DNA from: Pseudoduganella dura
GTDB lineage: Bacteria; Pseudomonadota; Gammaproteobacteria; Burkholderiales; Burkholderiaceae_D
Length of the DNA stretch: 64,000 nt
Direction: 5' to 3'
NCBI RefSeq assembly: GCF_009727155.1
Contig: NZ_WNWM01000002.1
Location: 6,324,001-6,388,000 of the forward strand
The notes under the pieces are model-generated. The model saw nothing but the letters and a program-made list of their open reading frames with translations, was not told the DNA's origin and did not search any database. This document shows positions 52,619 through 62,200 of the stretch, one piece after another. The translations under genes and the position numbers were made by a program. The number at the start of each line of letters is the position of its first letter. Position 1 is the first letter of the stretch.

Positions 52619-54016
52619 GTGTACTCACCAACACACATCGATCCCGTCGTCAGTTTCTACAATACCCAGGGCGAGGCAGTGCGCGCCACGATCGTCAACC
52701 TGCAGCGCCGCTCGCTCGTCATGGAGGTATACAATCCATGGTCGATCGTGCAGGTCAGCGAGGTGCTGAGCGAGCTCACCGTGCGGATGGGCACACGCAA
52801 TGCGTATGTCGGCAAGGCCGTCGTGATCAGCCTGGTCAACACGGGCCTGACCGCGATGGTGTCCGTGAGCCTGACCGACGAATGGCGCGAGCTGACCGAG
52901 GTGGCGCTGGCCCCCGGCGTCATGAGGCACAAGGCGCAGGCGTTCGTGCAGGACTGGAGCGAACGCTTCCGCATCCGGCGCGATTACCAGATCGTCGTCA
53001 ACGAAACCCGGGCGTTCCTGGCCGACGCGTCGCGCTGGCTGGAACAGGTGGACCTGGCCGACGGAACGCCGGGTTCCCAGCCAGCCGCGAAGCTGCCGGC
53101 CGAGTACTTCGCCGAACTGGCGCTGCCGCTGATGGGCAAGATGAAGACCTGCTTCGACCAGCTCAACCACGAAGCCTCGCTGGTCGACGAGGAACTGGCG
53201 CCGGCGCACCGCGCCTTTGCCCAGGCCGCGCTGCACCCGCTGATCCTGCGGGCACCGTTCGTGTTCCGCACCTATACCAAGCCGCTGGGCTACGCCGGCG
53301 ACTATCAGATGGTCAACCAGATCCTCGGCGACCCGCGCGAGGGCCCCAGCACCTACTTCCAGGTGGTCAACGCCGCATTCCTGCAGACGGCGGTGGCCAC
53401 CGCGCACCGGCACCGGATCGAGATCCTGGTGCAGTACCTGAACGGGCTCGCGCAACAGGCGCGCGCGGCGGGGCGGGCATTCCGCGTGCTGAACGTGGGC
53501 TGCGGGCCGGCCGAGGAAATCGCCCGCTTCCTGCAGCAGAGCGAGCAGCCGGAGCTGCTGTCGTTCCAGCTGGTGGACTTCTCGGCCGAGACGCTTGACT
53601 GGACGCGCGAGCGGCTCGAAGCGGTGCAGCGCGCCACCGGCCGCCGCACCAGTATCGAGTTCGTCCACGACTCGGTGCACCAGCTGCTCAAGCGGCGCGA
53701 TACCGAGGGCGCCGGCCGGGGCGAGTTCGATGCCGTGTATTGCGCCGGCCTGTTCGACTACCTGTCCGACAAGGTCTGCGCGCGGCTGAACGGTTATTTC
53801 GCATCGCGCACGCGGCCGGGCGGGCGCCTGCTGGTCACCAATGTGCACAGCGCGAACCCGGAGCGCTTCAGCATGGAGCACATCCTGGAGTGGTACCTGA
53901 TCTACCGCGACGAAGCCAAGATGGGGGCGATCCTGCCGGCACGGCGCGGCGACGCGCATGTGTACACCGACCCCACCGGGGTCAACGTGTTCGCCGAAAC
54001 CACGGTCGCGCCGTGA
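52619..54016 (+). CDS. phcB: PhcB-like SAM-dependent methyltransferase (autoinducer synthase)
   Basis: A protein of about 465 residues starting at a GTG behind the predicted promoter. The first 100 residues form a beta-rich, PilZ-like module (ATIVNLQRRSLVMEVY). A helical middle part follows (YTKPLGYAGDYQMVNQIL), then a class I methyltransferase domain with the SAM loop VLNVGCGPAEE near residues 288-300 and VYCAGLFDYLSD. The four-gene order methyltransferase, kinase, receiver-kinase, receiver is that of phcBSRQ in Ralstonia, where PhcB makes a 3-hydroxy fatty acid methyl ester signal. I assign PhcB by this order and domain content. The stop overlaps the kinase start (TGATG). Confidence 0.82.
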   Translation: MYSPTHIDPVVSFYNTQGEAVRATIVNLQRRSLVMEVYNPWSIVQVSEVLSELTVRMGTRNAYVGKAVVISLVNTGLTAMVSVSLTDEWRELTEVALAPGVMRHKAQAFVQDWSERFRIRRDYQIVVNETRAFLADASRWLEQVDLADGTPGSQPAAKLPAEYFAELALPLMGKMKTCFDQLNHEASLVDEELAPAHRAFAQAALHPLILRAPFVFRTYTKPLGYAGDYQMVNQILGDPREGPSTYFQVVNAAFLQTAVATAHRHRIEILVQYLNGLAQQARAAGRAFRVLNVGCGPAEEIARFLQQSEQPELLSFQLVDFSAETLDWTRERLEAVQRATGRRTSIEFVHDSVHQLLKRRDTEGAGRGEFDAVYCAGLFDYLSDKVCARLNGYFASRTRPGGRLLVTNVHSANPERFSMEHILEWYLIYRDEAKMGAILPARRGDAHVYTDPTGVNVFAETTVAP

Positions 54017-55356
54017 TGGACGCCGCCGCCACGCCGGTGCGCGGCAGCTACGCGAGGGAGCTGTCCGGTTTCCACCTGATGCAGAGCCGGGCGTGCGCGG
54101 TCACCGTGATCGTGCTGGTGCTGCTGGGCTTCGTGCTCGATTTCGCCGTGTATCCGGACCAGATGGCGCGCTTCGCGGTGTTCCGTTTCATCACCAGCAT
54201 CGGCATCCTGGCCGGGCTGGGCGTGCTCTATACGGCGTTCGGCCGGCGTCACGTGCATGCCGTCACGTTCGTGTGGCTGACATTCCCGCAACTGATGATC
54301 GCGTGGATGATCCACGTGACGCAGGGCGAGGCGTCGCTGTTCTACGCCGGCCTCATCCTGACGATCTTCGCGGTCGGCACGCTGTTCCCGGTCGGCTACA
54401 TGTACACGCTGGCGTTCGGCGTGCTGACGCTGCTCGTGTACTGGGGCGCGTGCGTCACGCGCGAAGGCGGCGTGGTCGACCATGGCCAGTTCCTGTTTCA
54501 TTCGACGATCATCCTGTTCGCCGTGGCCGCCAGTTCCGTGTACACGTTCTACAACGAGCGCGGCCGGCGGCAGATGTTCGAACTGAAGGATGAGCTGGCG
54601 CAGAAGAACGAGGAACTGGAACGCACGAACCGCAGCCTGGCCGACATCAAGGGGCAGATGCTGCAGCAGGAAAAAATGGCCGCGCTGGGCACGCTGTCGG
54701 CCGGCCTGCTGCACGAGGTGAACAACCCGGTCAACTTCTGCATGATGGCGATCGACGTGGCGCTGGAAGACCCGGCCGCGCAGGCCAGCCCGATGCTGCG
54801 CGAATGCCTGGACGATGCCAAGCAGGGCATGCAGCGGGTGCAGTACATCGTTTCGGACCTGAAGACGTTCGCGTACCGTAACGAAAACGTGGACGGCGGG
54901 GCGTTCCTGCTCGAGCGGGCGCTCGATGCGGCGGTGCGGCTCGTCGGCCATGAAACCAAGGGTATCCCGATCCGGCGGGTGATCACCGGCGAGACGCTGG
55001 TGCGGGGCGACGAGGCGGCGATCATCGGCGTGCTGATCAATCTGTTGAGCAATGCCGCGCTGGCGCTGCGCAAGGGCGCCATGGAGTCGCCGGAAATCGT
55101 CATCGGTACCAGCGAGGATGGCGAGCGGGTGCGCATCACCGTGTGCGACAACGGGCCCGGCATCGCCGCCGAGAACCTGCGCCGCGTGTTCGAGCCGTTC
55201 TTCACCACCCGCGAAGTCGGCCAGGGCCTGGGGCTCGGGCTGTCGATCTGCTACAGCGTCATCGAACGGCACGGCGGCCACCTGGCCGTCGAGAGCAAGC
55301 CGGGGGAATGGACGACATTCACTTTCGACCTGCCCAGGGCAGGCGGGGAGCGTTGA
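54016..55356 (+). CDS. phcS: PhcS-like sensor histidine kinase
   Basis: A 446-residue kinase with about six N-terminal membrane helices (residues 25-180) and no large periplasmic domain, suited to sensing a lipophilic signal in the membrane. A coiled coil (about 185-220; ELKDELAQKNEELERTNRSL) leads to the H-box LSAGLLHEVNNPVNF with His233. The ATPase domain has NLLSNAALAL (N-box), CDNGPGI (G1), PFFTTREVGQGLGLGLSI (F and G2). In the phc system PhcS detects the methyl-ester signal made by PhcB and phosphorylates PhcR and PhcQ. One-base overlaps join it to both neighbours, so the four genes are one operon. Confidence 0.85.
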   Translation: MDAAATPVRGSYARELSGFHLMQSRACAVTVIVLVLLGFVLDFAVYPDQMARFAVFRFITSIGILAGLGVLYTAFGRRHVHAVTFVWLTFPQLMIAWMIHVTQGEASLFYAGLILTIFAVGTLFPVGYMYTLAFGVLTLLVYWGACVTREGGVVDHGQFLFHSTIILFAVAASSVYTFYNERGRRQMFELKDELAQKNEELERTNRSLADIKGQMLQQEKMAALGTLSAGLLHEVNNPVNFCMMAIDVALEDPAAQASPMLRECLDDAKQGMQRVQYIVSDLKTFAYRNENVDGGAFLLERALDAAVRLVGHETKGIPIRRVITGETLVRGDEAAIIGVLINLLSNAALALRKGAMESPEIVIGTSEDGERVRITVCDNGPGIAAENLRRVFEPFFTTREVGQGLGLGLSICYSVIERHGGHLAVESKPGEWTTFTFDLPRAGGER

Positions 55357-56558
55357 TGGAACAAATTGCCGGAGACAGGATGGCGGACAGGATGACGGAC
55401 AACACGGCGGACAGCATGGGGGACGACATGCCGACCGTGCTGTACGTGGATGACGAAGACATGGCGCGCAAGTATTTCGGGCGCGCCTTCGGCAACGAAT
55501 ACCGGGTGCTGACGGCACCCGGCGTGGATGCGGCGCTGGCCCTGCTCGTCGATCACGACGTGGATGTGCTGGTCACCGACTACCGGATGCCCGGCAAGGT
55601 CGGCGGCGAGCTGCTGCGCGAAGTCGAACGGAGCTGGCCGGGGCTGGTGCGCATCCTCGTCACCGCCTATGCCGACAAGGACGTGCTGCTCGATACGGTG
55701 AACGGCGGGGACGTGTTCCGCGTGCTCGAAAAGCCGGTGCGGCAGGATGCGCTGCGCGCAGTGCTGCGCCAGGCCAGCACCGAGGCGGTAAGGCGCGCCC
55801 GCGACCGGGCGGCGCGCGACCACGGCTTGCTGGCGGTCGAGGAAACGGTGGCGTTCCTGGCGCACGAGCTGGGTGCGCCGCTCGCGTCGATCGCCGATTT
55901 CGCGCGCATGCTGTCGCGTCGGGTGCACGAGGACGGCGACGAGCGGGGCATCGAGCCTGGATATTTGCTGTTGCGCGCCCGGATCGGCAATGCGGTGGCG
56001 CACATGAGCGACAATGCGCGTTATTGCCAGGCAGTGCTCGATTCGTTCGTCGACTCCGTGAAGCGCGCCTCGCCGGCGCCGGCGGCGCGGGTGGCCGGCG
56101 GCGGCGCGCGGCAGATGGTGGCGGCGCTGCTGGCGTCCTACCCGATGAGCGCCGACGAGCGCGCGGCCGTCGTGGTCGATGTCCAGCACGATTTCGCGAT
56201 TCGCGCGTCGCCCAACTGCGTGGCGCTGGTACTGTCGTCGCTGATCGGCAATGCGCTGCGCGCGCTGCGCGGGCAGCCCGCGCCGTGCCTGCGCATCGCG
56301 GTGGGGACGGGCGCGCGGCCCGTGATCGCCGTGGAGGACAACGGCCCCGGCGTCCCGCCGGAGATCCTGCACCGCCTGTTGCTCGACCCCGTGTCGATGC
56401 ACGGCGGCGCGGGCGGCGGCTGGGACCTGATCTTCTGCAACCGCGTGATGCAGTCGTTCGGCGGCCACCTGCGCGTGCAATCGAAGCAGACCCCGGCGGA
56501 CGGGCACGGCACGACCGCCACGATGAACTTTCCAGAATCACATAAGGAATCAGCATGA
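55356..56558 (+). CDS. phcR: PhcR-like receiver domain fused to a histidine kinase domain
   Basis: A 400-residue cytosolic protein with the inverted layout peculiar to PhcR. A receiver domain comes first (residues 26-145; VDDED, phosphoacceptor Asp75 in VTDYRMPG, Lys in LEKPVR), then a kinase-like domain with His170 in FLAHELGAPLASI and an ATPase part ending with VEDNGPGVPPEIL. The N-box is weaker (LSSLIGNALRALRG) and the G2 region (GGAGGGWDL) departs from consensus, so catalytic kinase activity is uncertain. In Ralstonia, PhcR relays the signal towards PhcA. A 25-residue Met/Asp-rich leader precedes the receiver. It overlaps both neighbours. Confidence 0.83.
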   Translation: MEQIAGDRMADRMTDNTADSMGDDMPTVLYVDDEDMARKYFGRAFGNEYRVLTAPGVDAALALLVDHDVDVLVTDYRMPGKVGGELLREVERSWPGLVRILVTAYADKDVLLDTVNGGDVFRVLEKPVRQDALRAVLRQASTEAVRRARDRAARDHGLLAVEETVAFLAHELGAPLASIADFARMLSRRVHEDGDERGIEPGYLLLRARIGNAVAHMSDNARYCQAVLDSFVDSVKRASPAPAARVAGGGARQMVAALLASYPMSADERAAVVVDVQHDFAIRASPNCVALVLSSLIGNALRALRGQPAPCLRIAVGTGARPVIAVEDNGPGVPPEILHRLLLDPVSMHGGAGGGWDLIFCNRVMQSFGGHLRVQSKQTPADGHGTTATMNFPESHKESA

Positions 56559-57532
56559 TCGACGCTGCCAAACCATTGCCAGCCATCCTCTACGTCGACG
56601 ATGAGCCGACGGCCCTGAAATATTTCCAGCGCGCGCTGGGCGCGCAAGCCACCGTGCTGACGGCGGAATCGGTCGAGGAAGGCAAGCGCATGCTGGACCA
56701 GCACGCCGATTCGATCGCCGTGCTGGTGTCCGACCAGCGCATGCCGGGCGCATACGGCAACGAACTGCTGTTCTATGCGTGGGACCGCTATCCGCACATC
56801 GTGCGGATCCTCACCACCGCCTATTCCGAAATCGCCCACACGGTCGAGGCGGTCAACCAGGGCCAGATCCACCGCTACATCCAGAAACCGTGGGATATCG
56901 CCAGCCTGCGGATGGAAATGAAACAGGCGGTCGAACTGGCGCGGCTGCGCCGCGAGCATGCGCAGCTGCTGCGCGAAAAGCTGCTGATCCGCCAGAAGCA
57001 GGCCGTGGCCAACCGTATTGGCACGCTGTATGCGCTATGTGCCGGCGTGACCGGCAGCGCGGGCACCGTGCCGATCGATGCCTACCTGTCGGCGGCGCTG
57101 TGCGCCGGGCTCACGCCGCCGGAGCCGGACTGGCTGATGATGGACTACTCGGACCTGATCAGTTCCGAGGCATTCCGCAGCGCCGCGTTCGGCCGCCTGG
57201 TGCGCATCCGGCTCGACGGACTGGCGGCGCGCGGCGCCGCACCGGCCGATGTGTTCGGCTGGCTCGCCGAAGCGTTCGGCGACGGCTTCGACCGCACGGC
57301 GGAGGGAGGCACGATCGTGCACACGGCGCGCCTGACCGAGTTCCTCGAAACGCCGACCGCCAGCGCGGTGTCGGACCTTCATGCGTTCTGGCTGGCCGCG
57401 CTGCTGTGGCTGGGTCAGAACGGGCACACGCTGCAGATGTCCGGCGGGCCGGACGGCGTGCGCGCGCGGCTGGTGCCGGCGGAGGCCGCGCCCACGCCGG
57501 CGCAGCTGGCAGGCTGGATCGAGCAGTTCTGA
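56555..57532 (+). CDS. phcQ: PhcQ-like response regulator
   Basis: A 325-residue regulator overlapping phcR by ATGA. The receiver domain (residues 10-130) has LYVDDEPTALK, phosphoacceptor Asp60 in VSDQRMPG, TTAYSE and the conserved Lys in IQKPWD. A coiled-coil-like helix (RREHAQLLREKLLIRQKQ) joins it to a C-terminal region of about 180 residues without a known DNA-binding or enzymatic motif, like PhcQ. In Ralstonia, PhcQ is the main regulator between PhcS and the target genes. It is the last gene of the operon. The LysR-type master regulator PhcA is not in this window. Confidence 0.83.
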   Translation: MIDAAKPLPAILYVDDEPTALKYFQRALGAQATVLTAESVEEGKRMLDQHADSIAVLVSDQRMPGAYGNELLFYAWDRYPHIVRILTTAYSEIAHTVEAVNQGQIHRYIQKPWDIASLRMEMKQAVELARLRREHAQLLREKLLIRQKQAVANRIGTLYALCAGVTGSAGTVPIDAYLSAALCAGLTPPEPDWLMMDYSDLISSEAFRSAAFGRLVRIRLDGLAARGAAPADVFGWLAEAFGDGFDRTAEGGTIVHTARLTEFLETPTASAVSDLHAFWLAALLWLGQNGHTLQMSGGPDGVRARLVPAEAAPTPAQLAGWIEQF

Positions 57533-57596
57533 TCGTGCGCCGCGGCGGTCGCGGTTTCGCTACCATCGGCTGAAACATCGACCATGGAGGACCATC

Positions 57597-57941
57597 ATGC
57601 CACGAGGTGCCAGCCCGAAACGGGAACATGAATACGAGAAGCTCGAGAAGCAGTTCGAGAAGGAAGGCCGCTACAAGGGCCGCGAAGAGGAAGTAGCGGC
57701 GCGCATCGTCAACAAGCAGCGCAAGCAGTTCGGCGAAACGGCCTCCGCGAAAGCGAAGGACCGCGCCGGCGCATCGCCCGACCGCAGCGTGCCGATCGCG
57801 AACTACGAACACCTGACGGTGCCGCAGGTGCGCGGCGCGCTGGCCGAGCTGACGGCGGCGCAGCGCCGGAAGGTGCGCACGTATGAGCTCAGGCACAAGA
57901 ACCGCAAGGGTGTGCTGGAGGCGCTGGACCGGCTCCATTGA
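57597..57941 (+). CDS. Small basic protein of unknown function
   Basis: A 114-residue highly charged protein. The first 60 residues are Lys/Glu/Arg-rich and probably a helix (HEYEKLEKQFEKEGRYKGRE). The last 45 (YEHLTVPQVRGALAELTAAQ...) have a Rho-N-like helix-extended-helix look, as in small nucleic-acid-binding proteins. Similar proteins are sometimes annotated as plasmid stabilisation proteins, a label I cannot support. GGAGG upstream fixes the ATG. It is followed by a 13-bp perfect hairpin, so it has its own transcript end. Confidence 0.65.
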   Translation: MPRGASPKREHEYEKLEKQFEKEGRYKGREEEVAARIVNKQRKQFGETASAKAKDRAGASPDRSVPIANYEHLTVPQVRGALAELTAAQRRKVRTYELRHKNRKGVLEALDRLH

Positions 57942-57950
57942 CGGCGGGCG

Positions 57951-57984
57951 GCGCGGACAGCGGGTGCCTGGCCGCTGTCCGCGC
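57951..57984 (+). terminator. Perfect 13-bp hairpin after the small basic protein gene
   Basis: GCGCGGACAGCGG pairs fully with CCGCTGTCCGCGC around an eight-base loop, nine bases past the stop codon. It has no T-tract, but its strength and position suggest termination or 3'-end protection. Confidence 0.55.
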
Positions 57985-58003
57985 TGCCGGCTGTCCATTC
58001 CCC

Positions 58004-58032
58004 TTCAACTAAAACGGGCGGTCCGTTAGAAT
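58004..58032 (+). promoter_or_regulatory. Possible promoter and dyad before the nuclease gene
   Basis: TTCAAC (58004-58009) and TAGAAT (58027-58032) are 17 bases apart, a fair -10 with a weak -35. Between them lies the dyad AACGG-GCGGT-CCGTT (58013-58027), placed where a repressor would block polymerase. Confidence 0.4.
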
Positions 58033-58068
58033 GCGCGTCTCGCATTTTTCCTGATCGCCGCCGCCCAG

Positions 58069-58884
58069 ATGTTCACCCGTTCGCTTTACACCGCCGCACT
58101 CGCGGCAGCCCTGCTGGCTCCCGCCGCCGCGCTTTGCACCCCATTCTTCGCCGGCGCCGCCGCGGCCGCCTCCGCGTCCGCCGAAGCCTGCCCGCAGCAT
58201 TACGTGGCCGGCCAGGCGCCCCGCATCCTCAACGAAAAGATGGCCCGCGCCACGCGCGAGCTGTGCTACAACGTGTTCGGCATCATGCATTCCGGCGTTA
58301 CCCGCACGCCGCTGTGGTCGGCCGAGCACCTCACCGAGCGCAATATCGAATCCGCCGAAGACCTGTCGCGCGAGAACTCGTTCCACCCCGAGACGCGCCT
58401 GCCGAAGGGCCAGCGCGCCGAACTGGCGGACTACGCGCGCAGCGGCTTCGATCGCGGCCACATGGCCCCGAACGGCAACATGCCGGATCGCACCAGCCAG
58501 TACCAGAGCTTCACCCTGGCGAACATGGTGCCGCAGGATGCCGACAACAACCGCCATGTGTGGGCCGGCATCGAAGGCGCGGTGCGCAAGATGGTCAAGA
58601 AGGAGGGCGACCTGTTCGTGATCACGGGCCCGGCCTTCATCGGAAGCGACCTGCGCAAGGTGGGCAACGTGCTGGTGCCGAGCCATCTCTACAAGGTGGT
58701 GTACAGCCCGCGCCAGCGCGCCGGCGGGGCCTGGTTCGTGGCCAACGAGGCCGACGCGAAGCCGCAGACGATGACGATCGCCCAACTGGAAAGCAGGATC
58801 GGCATCGACCTGATACCGTCGCTGTCGAAACAGCAGAAGCAGGTGATGCTGCGGCTGCCGAAAACCACCAAACGAAAAGACTGA
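58069..58884 (+). CDS. Exported DNA/RNA non-specific endonuclease (NUC1 family)
   Basis: A 271-residue secreted nuclease with a signal peptide (MFTRSLYTAALAAALLAPAA, cleavage in the following Ala-rich region). The active-site motif is FDRGHMAPNGNM with catalytic His131, and the metal-binding Asn lies in QDADNNRHVWAGIE. The rest (ITGPAFIG, VPSHLYKVVYSP) matches the betabetaalpha-metal nucleases related to Serratia nuclease and endonuclease G. It degrades extracellular or periplasmic DNA and RNA for nutrients or biofilm turnover. It precedes a small unknown gene by 16 bases and may be in one transcript with it. Confidence 0.9.
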   Translation: MFTRSLYTAALAAALLAPAAALCTPFFAGAAAAASASAEACPQHYVAGQAPRILNEKMARATRELCYNVFGIMHSGVTRTPLWSAEHLTERNIESAEDLSRENSFHPETRLPKGQRAELADYARSGFDRGHMAPNGNMPDRTSQYQSFTLANMVPQDADNNRHVWAGIEGAVRKMVKKEGDLFVITGPAFIGSDLRKVGNVLVPSHLYKVVYSPRQRAGGAWFVANEADAKPQTMTIAQLESRIGIDLIPSLSKQQKQVMLRLPKTTKRKD

Positions 58885-58900
58885 GAAAGGCTGATCACAG

Positions 58901-59155
58901 ATGAGCAAGAAATTCATCCCGTATGCGAACGAAGCCGATGTGCTGCAGATCGGCGCCCTGACGATCGAGAACCGGCTTGACCGGATCACGATCGACGGCG
59001 ATATCGACCTGACGCTGGACCAGAAGGGCCTGGCCGATGCGCGCGCGCTGCACGAATTGCTGGGCGCGGTCGTGGGCAAGCTCGAAGGCGAGAAGGACTT
59101 GCCGGCAAAGCTGCCGGCGCCCGACGTCAAGAAGGTCGCGAACCCGTTCGACTGA
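58901..59155 (+). CDS. Small hypothetical protein, 84 residues
   Basis: A small acidic soluble protein that I do not recognise. It has a beta-hairpin-like middle (IENRLDRITIDGDIDLTLDQ) and a helical part, then a Pro/Lys tail ending NPFD. GAAAGG lies upstream of the ATG. It follows the nuclease gene by 16 bases and ends before a strong bidirectional terminator. There is no signal peptide, so it is probably not an inhibitor acting with the exported nuclease, although a cytoplasmic immunity role cannot be excluded. Confidence 0.6.
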   Translation: MSKKFIPYANEADVLQIGALTIENRLDRITIDGDIDLTLDQKGLADARALHELLGAVVGKLEGEKDLPAKLPAPDVKKVANPFD

Positions 59156-59229
59156 TCAGTCCAGCCAGTGTCCTGAATCAGAAGTTCGTTGACCAATAAA
59201 TTTGACGAAATCGTCTCGAGGCAAGGCGG

Positions 59230-59265
59230 AAATACCCGGTAAGGCCGGGGCCTTTCCGGGTATTT
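59230..59265. terminator. Bidirectional terminator with near-perfect long stem
   Basis: AAATACCCGG pairs with CCGGGTATTT, and inside it AAGGCC pairs with GGCCTT, giving a 36-base hairpin with one T-T mismatch between two convergent genes. The plus strand ends TATTTT and the minus strand is similarly A/T-flanked. Confidence 0.75.
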
Positions 59266-59297
59266 TCAACGCAGCATCGGGGCGATTCTCGTCGGAT

Positions 59298-62200
59298 TTA
59301 TTCAACGAATCTCTGATTCGGGATACTACCCACCACGCCATCGGCGACGGTGACGAGGCCGGCAACCCGGCCGTGCCCCAGCGCGCGGCCGATTCGCTCT
59401 TCCGCCTCGGCGCTCGCGCGCGCCATGCCCAGCAGCCGGCACACCGCGCGCGCCAGGCCGGCCTGGGTGGTGCCGCCTTGCTGCTCCAGCACGTACAGCG
59501 CGATATTGCCCAGCTCTTCCAGCGCCACCTCGTCGATGGCGCGCTTGCCGTCCGGGTCCGCGCCCGGCAGCCGGTACTGGCTCCACGTCGCCGGGTCGAG
59601 ATGCTCCGGCCAGTAGAACACCCGGCCTTCGGCGCCGTCTTCCGCGCCGTTTTCCCTGCTCGTGCGCACCGGCGACGGCAGCAGGGCCGCAAGGTGCTTT
59701 TCGATGCGCGACCCGGTGCGGGCCAGGCCCCACGCCCGGATCACGCGACGGAACAGCGCCGACTGCGCGACCGGGCCTTCCTCGTGGATGATGCGGTTCA
59801 GCTGGTGGCGCAGTTCGGGCACCGCGGCCGGTTCGTAGAACCGCTCCGGGTCGCCCTTGGGCAGCACCACCGGCAGGTAGAGCGTGGACACGCCGGGCTG
59901 GGCCGGCACCGGATTCTGCTCGGGCACCGCTTCCGGATCCACCTGCGCATCCGCTTCCGGGGTCATTGCCGGCGCGCGGTCCTCCCGCGGCGGCCCGGGC
60001 GGCGAGAGGGCTTCCTGCGCCGCCGGTTCCGGTTCGGCCGACTCTTGCTGCTCCTGCTCCGACTGCAGGGCGTCGAGCCGCGCGAGCAGCCGCGTCATCG
60101 GTTCTTCCGCATCGAGCCACCAGTCGGTCGACCAGAGCCGGAACAGGTTCCAGCCCAGCCCTTCCAGCACGTGCTGGCGCAGCCGGTCGCGGTCGCGCGC
60201 GGTGGCGCCGGAGTGGTAAGACGGGCCGTCGCATTCGATGCCCAGCAGGTAGCGGCCCGGCGCGCGCGGATCCACCACGCCGAGGTCGACGCGGTAGCCC
60301 GACACGCCCACGCGCGAATGCACGGTCCAGCCCCGTTCGCGCAGCGCGACGGCGACCTGCCGTTCGAACGCGCTGGCCACGTCGACCCCGGCGGCGGTCG
60401 CTCGCCCGGCCAGCGCGCGGGGACCGCGGATCGCGAACTCCAGGTAGTTTTTCAGGTCGCGCACGCCGCTGGCGCGAACGCGCGACAGGTCGATCTGTTC
60501 CGGCAGCAGCGTGCTGAAGATGACGACGGCCTGGCGCGCCCGCGAAATCGCCACGTTCAGCCGGCGGTGGCCGCCTTCCAGGTTCAGGGGGCCGAAGTTG
60601 AGGCTGGTCCTGCCTTGCGCGTCGGGGCCGTAGGTGATCGAGAACAGGATGATGTCGCGTTCGTCGCCCTGCACGTTTTCCAGGTTCTTGATGAACAGCG
60701 CTTCCCGGGCCGGCAGCGCGATGGCCGCGTCGAGCGCCGGACTGGCGCGGCGCCGGTCTTCCAGCAGCCGCTCGATCAGGTTTTGCTGCGCCCCGTTGAA
60801 CGTGACCACGCCCAGCGTATGGCGGCGCCGCGCCGGATCGAGGTAGTGCTGCTCGATGGCGGCCACGATCGCATCGGCCTCGGCCCGGTTGGTCTTCGAG
60901 CCGCCCCGGTCGTAGGCGCCCGGCACGTGCTGGAAGCGCACGGCCGTGTCTTCGGTCACGGGCGAAGGGAACGTGACCAGCGCGTTGCCGTAGTACGTGG
61001 TGTTGCTGAACGCGATCAGGCTTTCGTGGCGGCTGCGGTAATGCCAGTTCAGCGTGAGTTGCGGCAGGCCGATGCCGAGGCACTCGTCCAGGATGCTTTC
61101 CAGGTCCTCCACCTCGGCGTCGGTATCGCTGTCCTCGCCATCGTCGGCGCGGCTGAAGAAACTTGTCGGCGGCAGCTGCTTCGGATCGCCGACGCACACG
61201 AGCTGGCGGCCCCGGGCGATCGCGCCCACGGCGTCCCACACCGGGATCTGCGACGCCTCGTCGAAGATGACGACGTCGAACTGGGCATGGGCCGCATCGA
61301 GATACTGGGCCACCGACAGCGGCGACATCAGCAGGCATGGCTTCAGGCGTGGCAGCAGGGTGGGCATGCCGGCGATCAGCTGGCGGATCGGCATGTGCCG
61401 GCGCTGCTTCTGCAATTCGCGGCGCAGCCGGCCCAGCTCGGAATCGGAGCCGGTCGCCTGCGCCGCCGCCGCGGGTATGCGTGCGGCCAGCGAGGCGGCC
61501 ACGTATTGTTGCGTAAGCAGCTGGAAGCGCTCGTCGGCCTGGCGGAACTCGCGGATCCTGCGTTCGTGGTCCGCGCTGGAAAACGCGCACAGCACCGGCT
61601 CGCGGTCGATCGCCTTGCGCACCCACCAGTTGCGGTAGCTGTACTCGAAGAAGTCCGGCACCCGGGCCAGCGGCACCGCGCCGGCTTCCAGCGCGGCGAC
61701 GACGCCTTGCAGGCCGCCGGCGACGGCGCGGGCGCGCACGCCCTGCCACAGGCACCATGGGCGCAGCTGGCGCGCATGCTGCTGCCAGCCCCGCAGGATT
61801 TCCGCGATGCGCGCCAGCGCGCCTTCGGCCGCGGGGTCGAGCCCCAGCATGTCGCCGCAGCCGCCCAGGTTCGACGTGGTGCGCAGCTGCGCGCCGAATT
61901 CGCGCCACGCATCGCGCCAGGCGACGAGCGCGGCGCCGGCCGGCGCATCGGGCGCCAGCAGCGCGCGGTTGTCGGTGACATACGGCAGCAGGTTGGCGCG
62001 CAGCGATGCCGCCAGCGCCGCGTCGCCGCCGGCCAGCCGCATCACGGCGTCCGAATAGTCCCGGGCCCAGCGCTCGGCGCGCGCGACCGCTTCCCAGTCC
62101 GTGCGGTGCGCGGCGAATTCGTGCTGCAGCAGCGCGCCGGCCTCGGCGGACATTTCCGCAAGGGAGCGGTCCTCTTCGTTGACTTTGACGAGTGCCTCGA

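Noticed and set aside
52619..57532. An Lqs/Cqs-type quorum-sensing locus
   Set aside because: No LqsA/CqsA-type aminotransferase is present; a methyltransferase leads the operon, which fits phc.
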